NCBI GenBank assembly: GCA_963750065.1
Contig: CAVVPK010000019.1
Span: 124,001-188,000, forward strand
DNA: 64,000 bases
Source of the DNA: CAVSRC01 sp963750065
GTDB taxonomy: Bacteria; Pseudomonadota; Alphaproteobacteria; Rhizobiales; Kaistiaceae
Direction of reading: 5' to 3'
Shown: in pieces, positions 8,334-17,373 of the stretch
Position numbering within the stretch: the stretch's first letter is position 1
How the letters are laid out: each line of letters opens with the position of its first letter
Notes under the pieces: generated by a model
What the model saw: only the letters and a program-made list of their open reading frames with translations
Told to the model about the DNA's origin: nothing
Databases searched by the model: none
Position numbers and translations under genes: made by a program

Positions 8334-9389
8334 CTAAAGCCCTCGCCGCCCGGTCTTCTCCTTCATGACGCGCTTGACCATGCGGCCGAAGTCGCGGTCG
8401 CGTGCCCGCCGCTCGTGCAGCGCCGCCGAATTGTGCGCATCTTCGCGGGCGAGCTTCTGATAGCGGGCGAAGCGCGCCTCATCGAGCGAGCCATCGGCAA
8501 GCGCCGCGCGCACTGCACATCCCGGCTCGCTGTCGTGGCTGCAATCGGCGAAGCGGCATTTGGCTGCAAGCGCGACGATGTCGGCGAAGACATCCTCGAT
8601 GCCGCTGCCGGCGTCGGCCAATTGCAGTTCGCGCATGCCGGGCGTGTCCATCAGCAGCCCGCCCGCCGCCAGCGAATAGAGCGCGCGGCCGGTGGTGGCG
8701 TGGCGGCCATGGGCGTCGTCCTCACGAATCGGCCGTGTGACGAGATCGCCGCCGGTCAGCGTGTTGATCAGCGTCGACTTGCCGACGCCGGACGAGCCCA
8801 CCAGCGCCACCGTCTGGCCTGTGCCGCACCATGGCCTGAGGTGGGCGGCTTCTTGCGGCATGCGGGCATCGAGGCACTCGACCAGCAGGCCCGGCATCAG
8901 CTTCGCCGCCCGCGTGACATAGGCACGCGTATCGTCGGCGAGATCGGCCTTGGTGAGCACGATCACCGGGGTCACGTCGGCCTCGCGGGCGAGTGCCAGA
9001 TAGCGTTCGAGGCGGGCGACGTTGAAGTCCTGATTGCACGACGTGACGATGAACAGCGTATCGACATTGGCGGCGATGAGCTGCACGCGCCGCCCGCTGC
9101 CGGCGGCCTTGCGCTTGAACAGGCTCTTGCGCTGGAGCACGCGCTCCGGCGCCCCGCTCATGCGGTCGACGAGCAGCCAGTCGCCCACCGTGGCGTGGGC
9201 CTCGTCATCGTCCGCAACAGCGACGGGCGGCACGCGCCCGTCGTAGTCAGCGCCTGCCACGTCGAGGCCGTTCCTGTGAACGGCGAATACGCGCATGGGA
9301 GAAGAGCGCGCCAGGTCGGCGGGGCTCAGCTGCGATTGGAAGAACTGGGACCAGCCGTAGTCGGCCAGTCGGGAAGATATGTTGGTCAT
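8334..9389 (-). CDS. rsgA: Ribosome small-subunit-dependent GTPase A
   Basis: RsgA checks late maturation of the 30S subunit and is activated by it. From the ATG at 9389 it has 351 residues. They comprise an N-terminal OB-like domain, then a circularly permuted GTPase domain in which G4 (LTKAD) precedes the P-loop GSSGVGKSTLINTL and G3 (DTPGM), then a zinc finger (CRFADCSHDSEPGC). A longer frame from a TTG at 9431 lacks homology at its start, so I prefer 9389. It faces the porin gene tail to tail. Confidence 0.93.
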   Translation of the reverse strand: MTNISSRLADYGWSQFFQSQLSPADLARSSPMRVFAVHRNGLDVAGADYDGRVPPVAVADDDEAHATVGDWLLVDRMSGAPERVLQRKSLFKRKAAGSGRRVQLIAANVDTLFIVTSCNQDFNVARLERYLALAREADVTPVIVLTKADLADDTRAYVTRAAKLMPGLLVECLDARMPQEAAHLRPWCGTGQTVALVGSSGVGKSTLINTLTGGDLVTRPIREDDAHGRHATTGRALYSLAAGGLLMDTPGMRELQLADAGSGIEDVFADIVALAAKCRFADCSHDSEPGCAVRAALADGSLDEARFARYQKLAREDAHNSAALHERRARDRDFGRMVKRVMKEKTGRRGL

Positions 9390-9534
9390 TGGTCTCGACC
9401 GTTTCGGCTTCGCGGCAGGCGCGAGAGCCAAGCGACATCACGCCGCCCCGCAGGGCAGCGAACGAAGGCTTGACGCTGGTCGAGAGAACGCCGGTCTTGA
9501 GCGGCCGACGGAATTCAGGACGGATCGATACCGC

Positions 9535-9588
9535 TTAAGCGGCGACCCCCTCGCCAGCAGGGCGACGGGCAACAATGGCCTTGGACAT
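9535..9588 (-). CDS. Possible 17-residue leader ORF upstream of rsgA
   Basis: A short frame, M-S-K-A-I-V-A-R-R-P-A-G-E-G-V-A-A then TAA, lies on the rsgA strand 145 bases before rsgA. AAGGAG sits six bases before its ATG, one of the best ribosome sites in this stretch. A 12-base perfect palindrome (CCGCTTAAGCGG, 9531-9542) overlaps its stop. It could be a small protein, a regulatory leader or chance. Confidence 0.25.
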   Translation of the reverse strand: MSKAIVARRPAGEGVAA

Positions 9589-9741
9589 AAAACGCTCCTT
9601 CTGGCTCGAGCCGAAAACGGCCCCGCGGTTGTTGACGGCCGCTGGGATACGCCCGGATGCGGCGGGAGGCAAGTGCAGCAAAGCCACACAGAGCGGCCTC
9701 ATGTGAGGTGCGCGCGGAGCAAGCCTCGAACCACAGGCCGC

Positions 9742-9784
9742 CCGTCCTTCGAGGCTCGCCAGCGGCGAGAACCTCAAGATGAGG
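9742..9784. repeat. REP-like palindromic unit
   Basis: The stretch CGTCCTTCGAGGCTCGCC, then a short loop and GGCGAGAACCTCAAGATGAG, resembles the repetitive extragenic palindromes widespread in Hyphomicrobiales. The stem pairs GAGG and CTCGCC with GGCGAG and CCTC around a two-base bulge. Only one copy is present in this window, so the repeat nature is inferred from remembered examples. Confidence 0.5.
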
Positions 9785-9798
9785 GCGGCATGGCTCCC

Positions 9799-10047
9799 CT
9801 ACTTCGTCACCTTGCAGCTCACCACCTTGCAGGTGCCGGGGTGCTTGCTGTGGTCCTGGCAGTCGCCCTTGGCCAGTGCGCCAGCGATGGCCTTGGCTTC
9901 CCAGTCGAACAAGGCGGTCTTGGTTTCACTCCAGTGCTTGCCGGCGGAATCCTTCGCCGTGCACACGGCCGTGGCCGCGAAAGCCGGCGAAGACGCCAGC
10001 AGACATGCTGCGGCGAGTGCCGCCAGGCCGGAACGACGGACTCTCAT
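9799..10047 (-). CDS. Small exported cysteine-containing protein, function unknown
   Basis: The 82-residue product has an N-terminal signal peptide (MRVRRSGLAALAAACLLASSPAFA). The mature part of about 58 residues has four cysteines (AVCTAKD, GDCQD, GTCKVVSCKVTK), enough for two disulphides in the periplasm. The start at 10047 has a GAGAAG ribosome site. I do not recognise a named family. It lies 14 bases downstream of the cupin gene and is probably in the same transcript. Confidence 0.65.
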   Translation of the reverse strand: MRVRRSGLAALAAACLLASSPAFAATAVCTAKDSAGKHWSETKTALFDWEAKAIAGALAKGDCQDHSKHPGTCKVVSCKVTK

Positions 10048-10061
10048 GCTGCTTCTCGCTT

Positions 10062-10532
10062 TCAGGAGTGTTTGTGGATCGGGTCGACCCAGGCGACGGC
10101 TTCCGGCTTCTCCACCGGCTCGATGTCGAGATTGACCACCACCGCCTCGTTGTCGGAGCGCACCATAACGCAGTCGAGCGGTTCGTCGGTGGAGGCGTTG
10201 ATCTCCTGATGCGGCACGTAGGGCGGCACGAAGATGAAGTCGCCGGGCCCGGCCTCGGCGACATATTCCAGATGATCGCCCCAGCGCATGCGCGCCCTGC
10301 CGCTGACCACGTAGATGACGCTCTCCAGGCTCCCGTGATGATGGGCGCCGGTCTTGGCATTGGGCTGGATCTTGACCGTGCCGGCCCAGATCTTCTGCGC
10401 CCCGACGCGGGCGAGGTTGATCGCCGCGGCGCGGTCCATGCCCGGCGTCTGTGCCGTGTTGGGATCGAGCTGGTCACCGGGGATGACCTTCACCCCGTGC
10501 GTCTTCCAGTCGATCGGTTCGTGTTCGCTCAT
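10062..10532 (-). CDS. Cupin domain protein
   Basis: The 156-residue protein folds as a single cupin barrel. Motif 1 is G-A-H-H-H-G-S-L-E-S near residue 63, and motif 2 is GDFIFVPPYVPHQE near residue 97, giving three to four His/Glu metal ligands. Such small cytoplasmic cupins include dioxygenases, isomerases and sugar-binding proteins, so the reaction cannot be named. It lies 24 bases downstream of the L,D-transpeptidase gene and upstream of a small exported protein on the same strand. Confidence 0.82.
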   Translation of the reverse strand: MSEHEPIDWKTHGVKVIPGDQLDPNTAQTPGMDRAAAINLARVGAQKIWAGTVKIQPNAKTGAHHHGSLESVIYVVSGRARMRWGDHLEYVAEAGPGDFIFVPPYVPHQEINASTDEPLDCVMVRSDNEAVVVNLDIEPVEKPEAVAWVDPIHKHS

Positions 10533-10556
10533 TTGCCCGTCCCTTCCTTTGCCGGC

Positions 10557-12185
10557 TTACCAGGCCATGGCGCGGCCATCCAGCGCGCTGATCAGCTTGG
10601 CGTCCTGGTCGTAGATGTCGTTGCGGAAATTCGCCGTGCCACCATCGACCCAGGCGGTCAGATAGGTGATGTGGATGGGCAGCGGCTGGGGAAGATTGAC
10701 GATCGTGCGCTCGCCGCCGGCAACCACCGCATCGATGTGCTGCCGGTCCCAGCCGGGCGCGGCCGCGAGCACCTCGCTTGCCAGATCGAGCGGGCGCGAC
10801 AGGCGCACGCAGCCGTGGCTGAAGGCGCGGCTGTTCTCGGCAAAGACCCCGCGCGACGGCGTATCGTGCAGGTAGACGTTGAACTGGTTCGGGAACATGA
10901 ACTTCACCCGCCCGAGCGCATTCCCCGGTCCCGGCCGCTGGCGCAGCTGGAAGGGGAAGTTGTCTGGCCCGTACTGGCTCCAGTCGATATCGGTCAGCCG
11001 ATAGACCTGATCGCCGCGCACGGCCTCGAAACCGGCCGCTTCGCGCGCCGCCGGGTCCTTCTGCAGACGCGGCAGCTCCTCCTTGACGGCGATGCTGGCG
11101 GGCACGTTCCAGTAGGGATTGAACTCGAGATAGCGCACGCGGTCGCTGAACACCGGCGTGCGGCTGTAGGGCTTGCCGACCACCACCGCCATGCGGTCGA
11201 CCGCCTTGCCGTTCTCGACATGCTTGAGGTCGAAGCCGGCAATGTTGACGATCAGGTGATCGCGGCCGAGGTCGGGCGGCATCCAGCGCCAGCGCTCCAT
11301 GGCGACGACGATCTCGCCGATGCGCTCCGCGACCGGCACGTTGAGCGCGGCAACGGTGTTGCGGCCGACGACGCCGTCGTCCGCCAGGCCGTGGCGCTTC
11401 TGGAACGCCTTGACCGCAGCGACGAGACCATCGTCATAGACCCCGTCGCTGCCCGGCTGACCGGGCGGCGCGCCGTCGGTGAGCGCCAGCCGTGCACGCA
11501 ACAGCGGTACGCGCCCGTCGCTCACGCCGGGCTTCAACGAATCTCCGAGCGGCACCGACGGCCAGCCTCCGGCACCGGCGATTGCCCGGTAGGCGGCAAG
11601 CGACTGCTTCAGCGCCGCATAGTCCGGTGCCGATGGCTGCCAGGCAGTGAAGAAGGCAGCGATGTCCTTCGCCTCGGCAAGCCGGTTCAGCGCGGCAAGC
11701 TGGTCGATCGACCGGTTCTTGAGGAAGAAGTTGGGATCGACCTTGTGCGGCAGCAGGCGGCCGACCTGGAGGTCGGAGGCGTATTCGAGGAAGGCGGCGG
11801 AGAAGTAGAGCTCGATGATGGCGCGGCTGCGCGCATCGGTGTGGGCAACGGCCGCGGCCATTCTTGCCAGATGGTCCGCCGGATAGGAGCGCGGATCGAG
11901 GCCGTCATCGGCCGCGGCGCGCAGGCGGGCGACGAAGTCGTCCATGCGCTCGTGGCCGAGCCAGAGCAGCGGCCCGCCACTGTCCTGATAGTAGGCGACG
12001 AGCGCCGCGCCGCGCTGGCGCACGGGCAGCGGCAGGCGCGGCTCGTTGGCGAGCAGGTCGGTGACGTTGATGGTCACCGCCGCCCGTTCGACCGGGGCGA
12101 GCGCGAAGACGCGCGCCGCCGCCGGGGCGTCGAGCAGCAGCGCCACAAGCAGCGCCGCTGCGGCCGCAAGGATCGGGTTGCGCAT
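10557..12185 (-). CDS. L,D-transpeptidase (YcbB/LdtD-like) with peptidoglycan-binding domain
   Basis: This periplasmic enzyme is expected to make 3-3 crosslinks in peptidoglycan or anchor proteins to it. From ATG 12185 it has 542 residues. They comprise a signal sequence (MRNPILAAAAALLVALLLDA), an N-terminal scaffold domain, a PG-binding motif (VKAFQKRHGLADDGVVGRNT) near residue 260, and a YkuD catalytic domain with H-G-C-V-R-L, whose cysteine is the nucleophile. The size suits the YcbB group. The start lies 14 bases after the stop of an amino-acid binding protein gene, so the two are probably co-transcribed. Confidence 0.9.
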   Translation of the reverse strand: MRNPILAAAAALLVALLLDAPAAARVFALAPVERAAVTINVTDLLANEPRLPLPVRQRGAALVAYYQDSGGPLLWLGHERMDDFVARLRAAADDGLDPRSYPADHLARMAAAVAHTDARSRAIIELYFSAAFLEYASDLQVGRLLPHKVDPNFFLKNRSIDQLAALNRLAEAKDIAAFFTAWQPSAPDYAALKQSLAAYRAIAGAGGWPSVPLGDSLKPGVSDGRVPLLRARLALTDGAPPGQPGSDGVYDDGLVAAVKAFQKRHGLADDGVVGRNTVAALNVPVAERIGEIVVAMERWRWMPPDLGRDHLIVNIAGFDLKHVENGKAVDRMAVVVGKPYSRTPVFSDRVRYLEFNPYWNVPASIAVKEELPRLQKDPAAREAAGFEAVRGDQVYRLTDIDWSQYGPDNFPFQLRQRPGPGNALGRVKFMFPNQFNVYLHDTPSRGVFAENSRAFSHGCVRLSRPLDLASEVLAAAPGWDRQHIDAVVAGGERTIVNLPQPLPIHITYLTAWVDGGTANFRNDIYDQDAKLISALDGRAMAW

Positions 12186-12199
12186 CACGGCCGGCCAGC

Positions 12200-13219
12200 T
12201 CACATCGGCGGGGCGTAGAGGATGCCGCCCTCGGTCCACAGCGCGTTCAGGCCGCGGCGGATACCGAGCGGACTGCCTTCGCCGAGGTTGCGGTCGAAGA
12301 TCTCGCCGTAATTGCCGAGCCTGGCGACAACCACGGCCAGCCAGTCGTCCTTGAGGCCGAGGGCTTCGGTCGCCGGCTTGCCCATGTCGATGGCACGCTG
12401 GCGCTGGGCCGGGCCGCCGACCGTCTGCGGATCGATGTTGCGGGAGGAAATCCCGGCCTCCTCGGCATCGATCAGGCCGAACAGCGTCCAGCGCACGAGG
12501 TCGGTCCAGACGCGGTCGTTGTCACGGGTCACTGGGCCCAGCGGCTCCTTGGAGATGACCTCGGGCAGGATGATGTGGTCTGCGGGCGCCGGCAGCAGCG
12601 AACGTTCGGCGGCGAGCGCCGAGCGGTCGGCGGTGAACACGTCGCAGTCGCGCGCGGCATAGGCGGCGCGTGCCTCGTGGCGCGTGGCGAAGGTCATGAA
12701 GCTGACCTTTATGTTGCGCGCGGCAAACCAGCTGGCAGCGTTGGTCTCAGTGGTGGTGCCTTCGATCACGCAGATGCGCGCGCCCTCGAGCTGCAGCGCG
12801 CTGGTGAAGCCGTCGACCGCCAGCGCCAGGAAGCCCTGGCCGTCGTAGTAGGAGACACCGGCGAAATCGATGCCGAGCTTGAGGTCGCGCTCCATGGTCC
12901 AGGTGCTGTTGCGCGACAGAAGGTCGATCTTGCGCTTGGTCAGGGCATCGAAGCGCGCCGCCGCCGAAAGCGGCACGAAACGCACCTTGTCGGGATCGCC
13001 GAGCACGGCGGCGGCGACGGCACGGCAGAAGTCGACGTCGAAGCCGTGCCAGACGCCGGCGGCGTTCTTGTCGGAAAAGCCGGGCAGCCCCTCGCTGACG
13101 CCGCATTTGAGCACGCCGGCCTTGCGCACAGTGTCGAGCGTGCCGGCCGCCGCGCCCTGCGGCGCAATCGCCAGCAGCGCCAGACAGGCAACGGAAAGGC
13201 AGAACGCGAGATGTCTCAT
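12200..13219 (-). CDS. Amino-acid ABC transporter substrate-binding protein (AapJ/BztA-like)
   Basis: This is a periplasmic binding protein of the general L-amino-acid uptake type. From ATG 13219 it has 339 residues: a signal peptide ending in QGAAA, then GTLDTVRKAGVLKCGVSEGLPGFS and NAAGVWHGFDVDFCRAVAAA, typical of AapJ. A two-cysteine pair is likely. No permease or ATPase genes are beside it, so it either shares a transporter encoded elsewhere or has a different job. Its close coupling to the L,D-transpeptidase gene is unusual. The longer frame to 13291 has no support. Confidence 0.85.
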   Translation of the reverse strand: MRHLAFCLSVACLALLAIAPQGAAAGTLDTVRKAGVLKCGVSEGLPGFSDKNAAGVWHGFDVDFCRAVAAAVLGDPDKVRFVPLSAAARFDALTKRKIDLLSRNSTWTMERDLKLGIDFAGVSYYDGQGFLALAVDGFTSALQLEGARICVIEGTTTETNAASWFAARNIKVSFMTFATRHEARAAYAARDCDVFTADRSALAAERSLLPAPADHIILPEVISKEPLGPVTRDNDRVWTDLVRWTLFGLIDAEEAGISSRNIDPQTVGGPAQRQRAIDMGKPATEALGLKDDWLAVVVARLGNYGEIFDRNLGEGSPLGIRRGLNALWTEGGILYAPPM

Positions 13220-13418
13220 CGAGTCTGCTCCACAGGGGTTTCGGCCGGGACCGCGCCCGGACGATACTAGCCGATGCAGCAAGCGCGCCAAGGTCCGCAG
13301 TCACAGCCGCCATGCGGTCACGGATTTCGGGAGATTCTTCAGCCGAAACCCGGCGAATCCGTCGCACGGGTCTGCTAATCTCAGCCTTGGGTGCGGCGGA
13401 TCAGGCGAGGAGGTAGAT

Positions 13419-13802
13419 ATGGGGATTTCTTCGAAGGGCCTTGCATTTTTCGCCGTGGCCACCGTCGCGCTCGCCGCAGGCGTCGCGCCGGCCAGTGCCG
13501 CCAGCTTCGACTGCACCAAGGCGGCGACACCCGACGAGACGGCGATCTGCGCCAGCTATGTGCTCTCCGACCTCGATACCCAGATGGCGACGCTCTACGG
13601 CGTGCGCATGCAGATCCCCATGCTGATGGGTGCGCGCGGCGCGGCGCAGGACGAGCAGCGTGCCTGGCTTGCCCAACGCCACCAATGCGGCGGCGACGTC
13701 GCCTGCATCGTGCAGGCCTATCAGGCGCGCATCGCCGGGCTGAAGCAGACGATTTCCGACGCCATGCAGGATTACTGCAAGCTCAAGGGCATCTGCGGCT
13801 GA
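13419..13802 (+). CDS. Exported LprI-like (DUF1311) protein
   Basis: The 127-residue product has a signal peptide (MGISSKGLAFFAVATVALAA) and a mature domain of the LprI N-terminal/DUF1311 type: S-F-D-C-x(4)-TPDE-x-A-I-C, L-S-D-L-D-x-Q-M, and later RAWLAQRHQCGGDVACI and YCKLKGIC. The evenly placed cysteines suggest three disulphides. Some family members inhibit lysozyme, which would fit the envelope genes around it, but that role is inferred. The ATG at 13419 has a strong GAGGAGG site. Confidence 0.78.
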   Translation: MGISSKGLAFFAVATVALAAGVAPASAASFDCTKAATPDETAICASYVLSDLDTQMATLYGVRMQIPMLMGARGAAQDEQRAWLAQRHQCGGDVACIVQAYQARIAGLKQTISDAMQDYCKLKGICG

Positions 13803-13881
13803 GCCGGATACCGGCTGATTTGGCGGGGCTCCCGCCCCGCCCCTTGCCCCCTCGCCCGGTTCGCGGCACAACCCCGCGGCC

Positions 13882-15780
13882 ATGCTGCATATCAACGACC
13901 TCACTTACCGGATCGGCCATCGCCTGCTGATCGACCACGCCACGGTGGCCCTGCCCGACGGCAGCAAGGCCGGACTGGTGGGGCCGAACGGTGCCGGCAA
14001 GACCACCCTCTTCCGGCTGATTTCCGGCGAAATCGGGCCGGAGAGCGGCTCGGTCGCCCTGCCCAGGCACGCGCGCATCGGCCAGGTGGCACAGGAGGCG
14101 CCGGGCGGGCCGGAAAGCCTGATCGAGGTGGTGCTGGCCGCCGATCACGAGCGCGAGCGGCTGCTTGCCGAGGCCGAAACGGCGCACGATCCGCACCGCA
14201 TCGCCGAAATCCATATGCGGCTGGCCGATATCGATTCCCATTCGGCGGAGGCGCGCGCCGCCACGATTCTGGCCGGTCTCGGCTTCGACGAGGCGGCGCA
14301 GAAGCAGCCCTGCTCGTCCTTCTCCGGCGGCTGGCGCATGCGCGTGGCGCTCGCCGCGACGCTGTTCACGCGGCCCGACCTGCTGCTGCTCGACGAGCCC
14401 ACCAACTATCTCGACCTCGAAGGCACGCTGTGGCTGGAGACCTACATTGCCAAGTATCCCTACAGCGTCATCATCATCAGCCACGACCGCGACCTCCTGA
14501 ACCGCGCCGTCGACGCAATCGTCCATCTCGACCAGGGCAAGCTGACGCTCTATCGCGGCGGCTACGATTCCTTCGACCGCCAGCGGCGCGAGCGCCAGGC
14601 GCTGCAACTGAAGCTGAAGGCCAAGCAGGACGACCAGCGCCGCCACCTGCAGTCCTTCGTCGACCGCTTCCGCTACAAGGCGTCGAAGGCGACCCAGGCA
14701 CAGTCACGCCTGAAGATGCTGGAGAAGCTGGAGCCGATCGCCGCACTCGCCGACAACACGGTGGTCCCCTTCCATTTTCCGCCGCCGGCCAAGCCTGCGG
14801 CACCGCCGATCATGCAGATGGAGGACGTCTCGGTCGGCTACGAAGCCGACAAGCCGGTGCTGCGCGGCCTCAACCTGCGGCTCGACGACGACGACCGCAT
14901 CGGCCTGCTCGGCGCCAACGGCAACGGCAAGTCGACGCTGGCCAAGCTGCTCGCCGGCCGGCTCGATGCGATGGGCGGGCACTTCCGCCGCCTGCATCGG
15001 CTGGACGTCGCCTATTTCGCCCAGCACCAGCTCGACGAACTGAAACCCGCGTGGTCGCCCTACGACCATGTCCGCGACCTGATGCCGGACGCCACCGAGG
15101 CCCAGGTGCGCGCCCGCACCGGGGCGCTGGGTTTCGTGCGCACCAAGATGGACACCAAGGCCGCCGATCTCTCCGGCGGCGAGAAGGCGCGCCTGCTTCT
15201 GGGGCTCGCCACCTTCTCCGGCGCCAACCTGATGATCCTCGACGAGCCGACCAACCATCTCGACATCGACAGCCGCGAAGCGCTGGTCCTGGCGCTGGCC
15301 GAGTTTCCCGGTGCGGTCATCCTGATCAGCCACGACCGCCACCTGATCGAGGCCTCGGTCGACCGGCTGTGGCTGGTCGCCGGCGGCACGGCCGCCCCCT
15401 ATGACGGCGACCTCGACGATTACCGGCGCGCGGTGCTCGACAGCCGTGGCGGCGGCAATGGCGGCAACGGCGGCGCCCGCAAGGCACCGGCAAATGCGAC
15501 GGCGCAGGACCGCCGCCGCGAGGCCGCCGGGCGGCGCCAGCAGACTGCGCCCTTGCGCCGAAAGATCAAGGACACCGAATCCTTGATCGATTCTCTTCAG
15601 AAAGAGATTCATCGTCTTGACGTAAAGCTCGGCGATTCCGGGCTTTACGAGCGCAATCCGACCGAAGCCGCCTTCCTTGCCAAGGCGCGCGCCGAGGCGG
15701 TTCGCAAGCTGGCCAAGGCCGAGGAAAGCTGGCTTTCCGCCAGTGCCGATCTGGAAGCGGCGATGGCGGAGAGCGAGTAG
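13882..15780 (+). CDS. ABC-F family ATPase (Uup/YheS-like)
   Basis: ABC-F proteins are soluble twin-ATPases that act on the ribosome rather than transport. The 632-residue protein has two nucleotide-binding domains. The first has GPNGAGKTTL near residue 35, SFSGGW and LLLDEPTNYLD. The second has GANGNGKSTL near residue 345, LSGGEKARL and LDEPTNHLD. A charged inter-domain linker rich in Lys and Arg lies around residues 235-290, and a Gly-rich hinge leads into a C-terminal coiled coil. Its exact ribosomal role is not deducible. It is convergent with hisC, seven bases apart. Confidence 0.92.
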   Translation: MLHINDLTYRIGHRLLIDHATVALPDGSKAGLVGPNGAGKTTLFRLISGEIGPESGSVALPRHARIGQVAQEAPGGPESLIEVVLAADHERERLLAEAETAHDPHRIAEIHMRLADIDSHSAEARAATILAGLGFDEAAQKQPCSSFSGGWRMRVALAATLFTRPDLLLLDEPTNYLDLEGTLWLETYIAKYPYSVIIISHDRDLLNRAVDAIVHLDQGKLTLYRGGYDSFDRQRRERQALQLKLKAKQDDQRRHLQSFVDRFRYKASKATQAQSRLKMLEKLEPIAALADNTVVPFHFPPPAKPAAPPIMQMEDVSVGYEADKPVLRGLNLRLDDDDRIGLLGANGNGKSTLAKLLAGRLDAMGGHFRRLHRLDVAYFAQHQLDELKPAWSPYDHVRDLMPDATEAQVRARTGALGFVRTKMDTKAADLSGGEKARLLLGLATFSGANLMILDEPTNHLDIDSREALVLALAEFPGAVILISHDRHLIEASVDRLWLVAGGTAAPYDGDLDDYRRAVLDSRGGGNGGNGGARKAPANATAQDRRREAAGRRQQTAPLRRKIKDTESLIDSLQKEIHRLDVKLGDSGLYERNPTEAAFLAKARAEAVRKLAKAEESWLSASADLEAAMAESE

Positions 15781-15787
15781 CCGGCCG

Positions 15788-16852
15788 CTATCGCTGTCCG
15801 AGAATCTCGGCCAGCGCCGTGACGAGCCGCCGCACGTCTTCTTCCCCGCCGACGGTGATGCGCAGCCAGGGCGCGGTGCGCGGCCTGTTGAAATGCCGCA
15901 CCAGCACAGCACGGTCGCGGAGCGCCGCCGCCAGTTCGGGTCCGCTCCACGCCGGGTGCGTGGCGAAGACGAAATTCGCGCTCGAAGGCAGAACGACAAG
16001 GCCGAGCCCGACCAACTCGCGCGCCATTGCCTCGCGCGCCGCCACGACCTTGGCGCACGTTTCGCGGAAATAGGCTTCGTCACGAACCGAGGCGCACGCG
16101 CCCGCCTGTGCGATGCGGCCGAGCGGATAGGAATTGAAGCTGTCCTTCACGCGCCGCAGCGCCTCGATCAGGCCAACGTCGCCCAGCGCATAGCCGACCC
16201 GCAGGCCGGCGAGCGCCCGCGACTTCGACATGGTCTGCACGATCAGCAGGTTCGGATGATCCGCGATCAGCGGAACCGCGCTTTCGGCGCCAAAGTCGAC
16301 ATAGGCCTCGTCGACCAGCACCGGGACGTCCGGGTGATCCTCGACCAGTTGCGCGATCTCGGCGCGCGGCAGCGCAATCCCGGTCGGCGCGTTGGGATTG
16401 GCAATCACGATCGCCCCCGCCTCGTGGCCATAATCCTCGACCCGTATGCGCATCCCGTCGTCCAGCAGCACGGTCTCCGAGGCGAGGCCGAACAACTGTG
16501 CCCATACGGGATAGAAGCTGTAGGTGACGTCTGGAAACAGCAGCGGTTTCGGCTGCTTGAGGAGCGCAACGAAGGCATGCGCCAGCACCTCGTCCGACCC
16601 GTTGCCGACGAACACCTGTTCAGGCTTCACGCCGTGATGCGCGGCGAGCGCCCCGCGCAGTTCCGTAGCTTCGGGATCGGGATAGAGCCGCAGGGTATCG
16701 GCTGCTGCGGCGCGCATGGCTTGCAGCGCAAGCGGCGAAGGGCCGAAGGGGCTTTCGTTGGTGTTGAGCTTCACCAGATCGGGGATGCGCGGCTGCTCGC
16801 CCGGCTGATAGGGCGAAAGCTCGCGCGCAATCTGGCTCCAGAACGGGTTCAT
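15788..16852 (-). CDS. hisC: Histidinol-phosphate aminotransferase
   Basis: HisC is a PLP enzyme that transaminates imidazole-acetol phosphate with glutamate in histidine synthesis. The 354-residue protein follows the family from KLNTNESPFGPSP near residue 27 through NGSDE, the N-P-N-A-P-T-G loop and V-D-E-A-Y. The cofactor lysine is in MSKSRALAGLRVGY, and a terminal RITVG follows. Close relatives also act on aromatic amino acids, so broader specificity is possible. It leads toward holC and pepA on the same strand. Confidence 0.92.
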   Translation of the reverse strand: MNPFWSQIARELSPYQPGEQPRIPDLVKLNTNESPFGPSPLALQAMRAAAADTLRLYPDPEATELRGALAAHHGVKPEQVFVGNGSDEVLAHAFVALLKQPKPLLFPDVTYSFYPVWAQLFGLASETVLLDDGMRIRVEDYGHEAGAIVIANPNAPTGIALPRAEIAQLVEDHPDVPVLVDEAYVDFGAESAVPLIADHPNLLIVQTMSKSRALAGLRVGYALGDVGLIEALRRVKDSFNSYPLGRIAQAGACASVRDEAYFRETCAKVVAAREAMARELVGLGLVVLPSSANFVFATHPAWSGPELAAALRDRAVLVRHFNRPRTAPWLRITVGGEEDVRRLVTALAEILGQR

Positions 16853-16923
16853 GGAAACGTCCGGTCGAGGTGGAGCGACGGCTTATGCCATCGCGGGCCC
16901 GGCCTTTCCAGCTTCGCCCGGCC

Positions 16924-17373
16924 CTACGCTTTCTTCTCCCAACGCCCGCGCTCGGACTGCTGCCAGTAGGTGGCGTCGTGGCCAGCGTCCTTGGCCGCCT
17001 TCCATGCGGCCCGCGCCTGGTCTACGGCGTCCGGATCGTTGCCGTCGAAGAGACGCACCACGCGGGCATAGTCGCCGTAATCAGGGATGTCGGCGCCATC
17101 GGCGAGGAAGCGCACGGTGGCGCCGTTGGGATTGTCCTGGTCGGTGGTCAGCCACACCGGCTGGGTGCCGGCATGGCCGTCCTTGACGGTGCCGTGCGGC
17201 AGGAAGCCCTCGTCGCGGAAGGTCCACAGATGGGCGTCGAGCGCGTCGCGCCGCTCCTCGGAGCCCACCTGCACCACCGCCCGCCATTGCCGCTCGAGGC
17301 ATTTCTCGAGCAGCTCGGGCAGCACGTGCTCCAGCGGCTGGTTCAGCAGGTGGTAGAAGAGGACCTCGGTCAT
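16924..17373 (-). CDS. holC: DNA polymerase III chi subunit
   Basis: Chi links the clamp-loader psi subunit to SSB in the replisome. From ATG 17373 the 149-residue protein begins MTEVLFYHLLNQPLEHVLPELLEKCLERQWRA and contains FRDEGFLPHG and Q-P-V-W-L-T. It ends in a W-Q-Q-S-E-R-G-R-W tail common in alphaproteobacterial HolC. The start shares one base with the pepA stop (TGATG), so the two genes are translationally coupled, a common arrangement. A longer frame to 17436 runs into pepA and is rejected. Confidence 0.9.
   Translation of the reverse strand: MTEVLFYHLLNQPLEHVLPELLEKCLERQWRAVVQVGSEERRDALDAHLWTFRDEGFLPHGTVKDGHAGTQPVWLTTDQDNPNGATVRFLADGADIPDYGDYARVVRLFDGNDPDAVDQARAAWKAAKDAGHDATYWQQSERGRWEKKA

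Noticed and set aside
7641..9473. A 610-codon + strand frame across the porin gene and rsgA
   Set aside because: It crosses two well-supported genes and has the composition of an antisense shadow.
9876..12218. A 780-codon + strand frame opposite the L,D-transpeptidase and cupin genes
   Set aside because: The - strand genes have clear motifs and start sites; the + frame has none.
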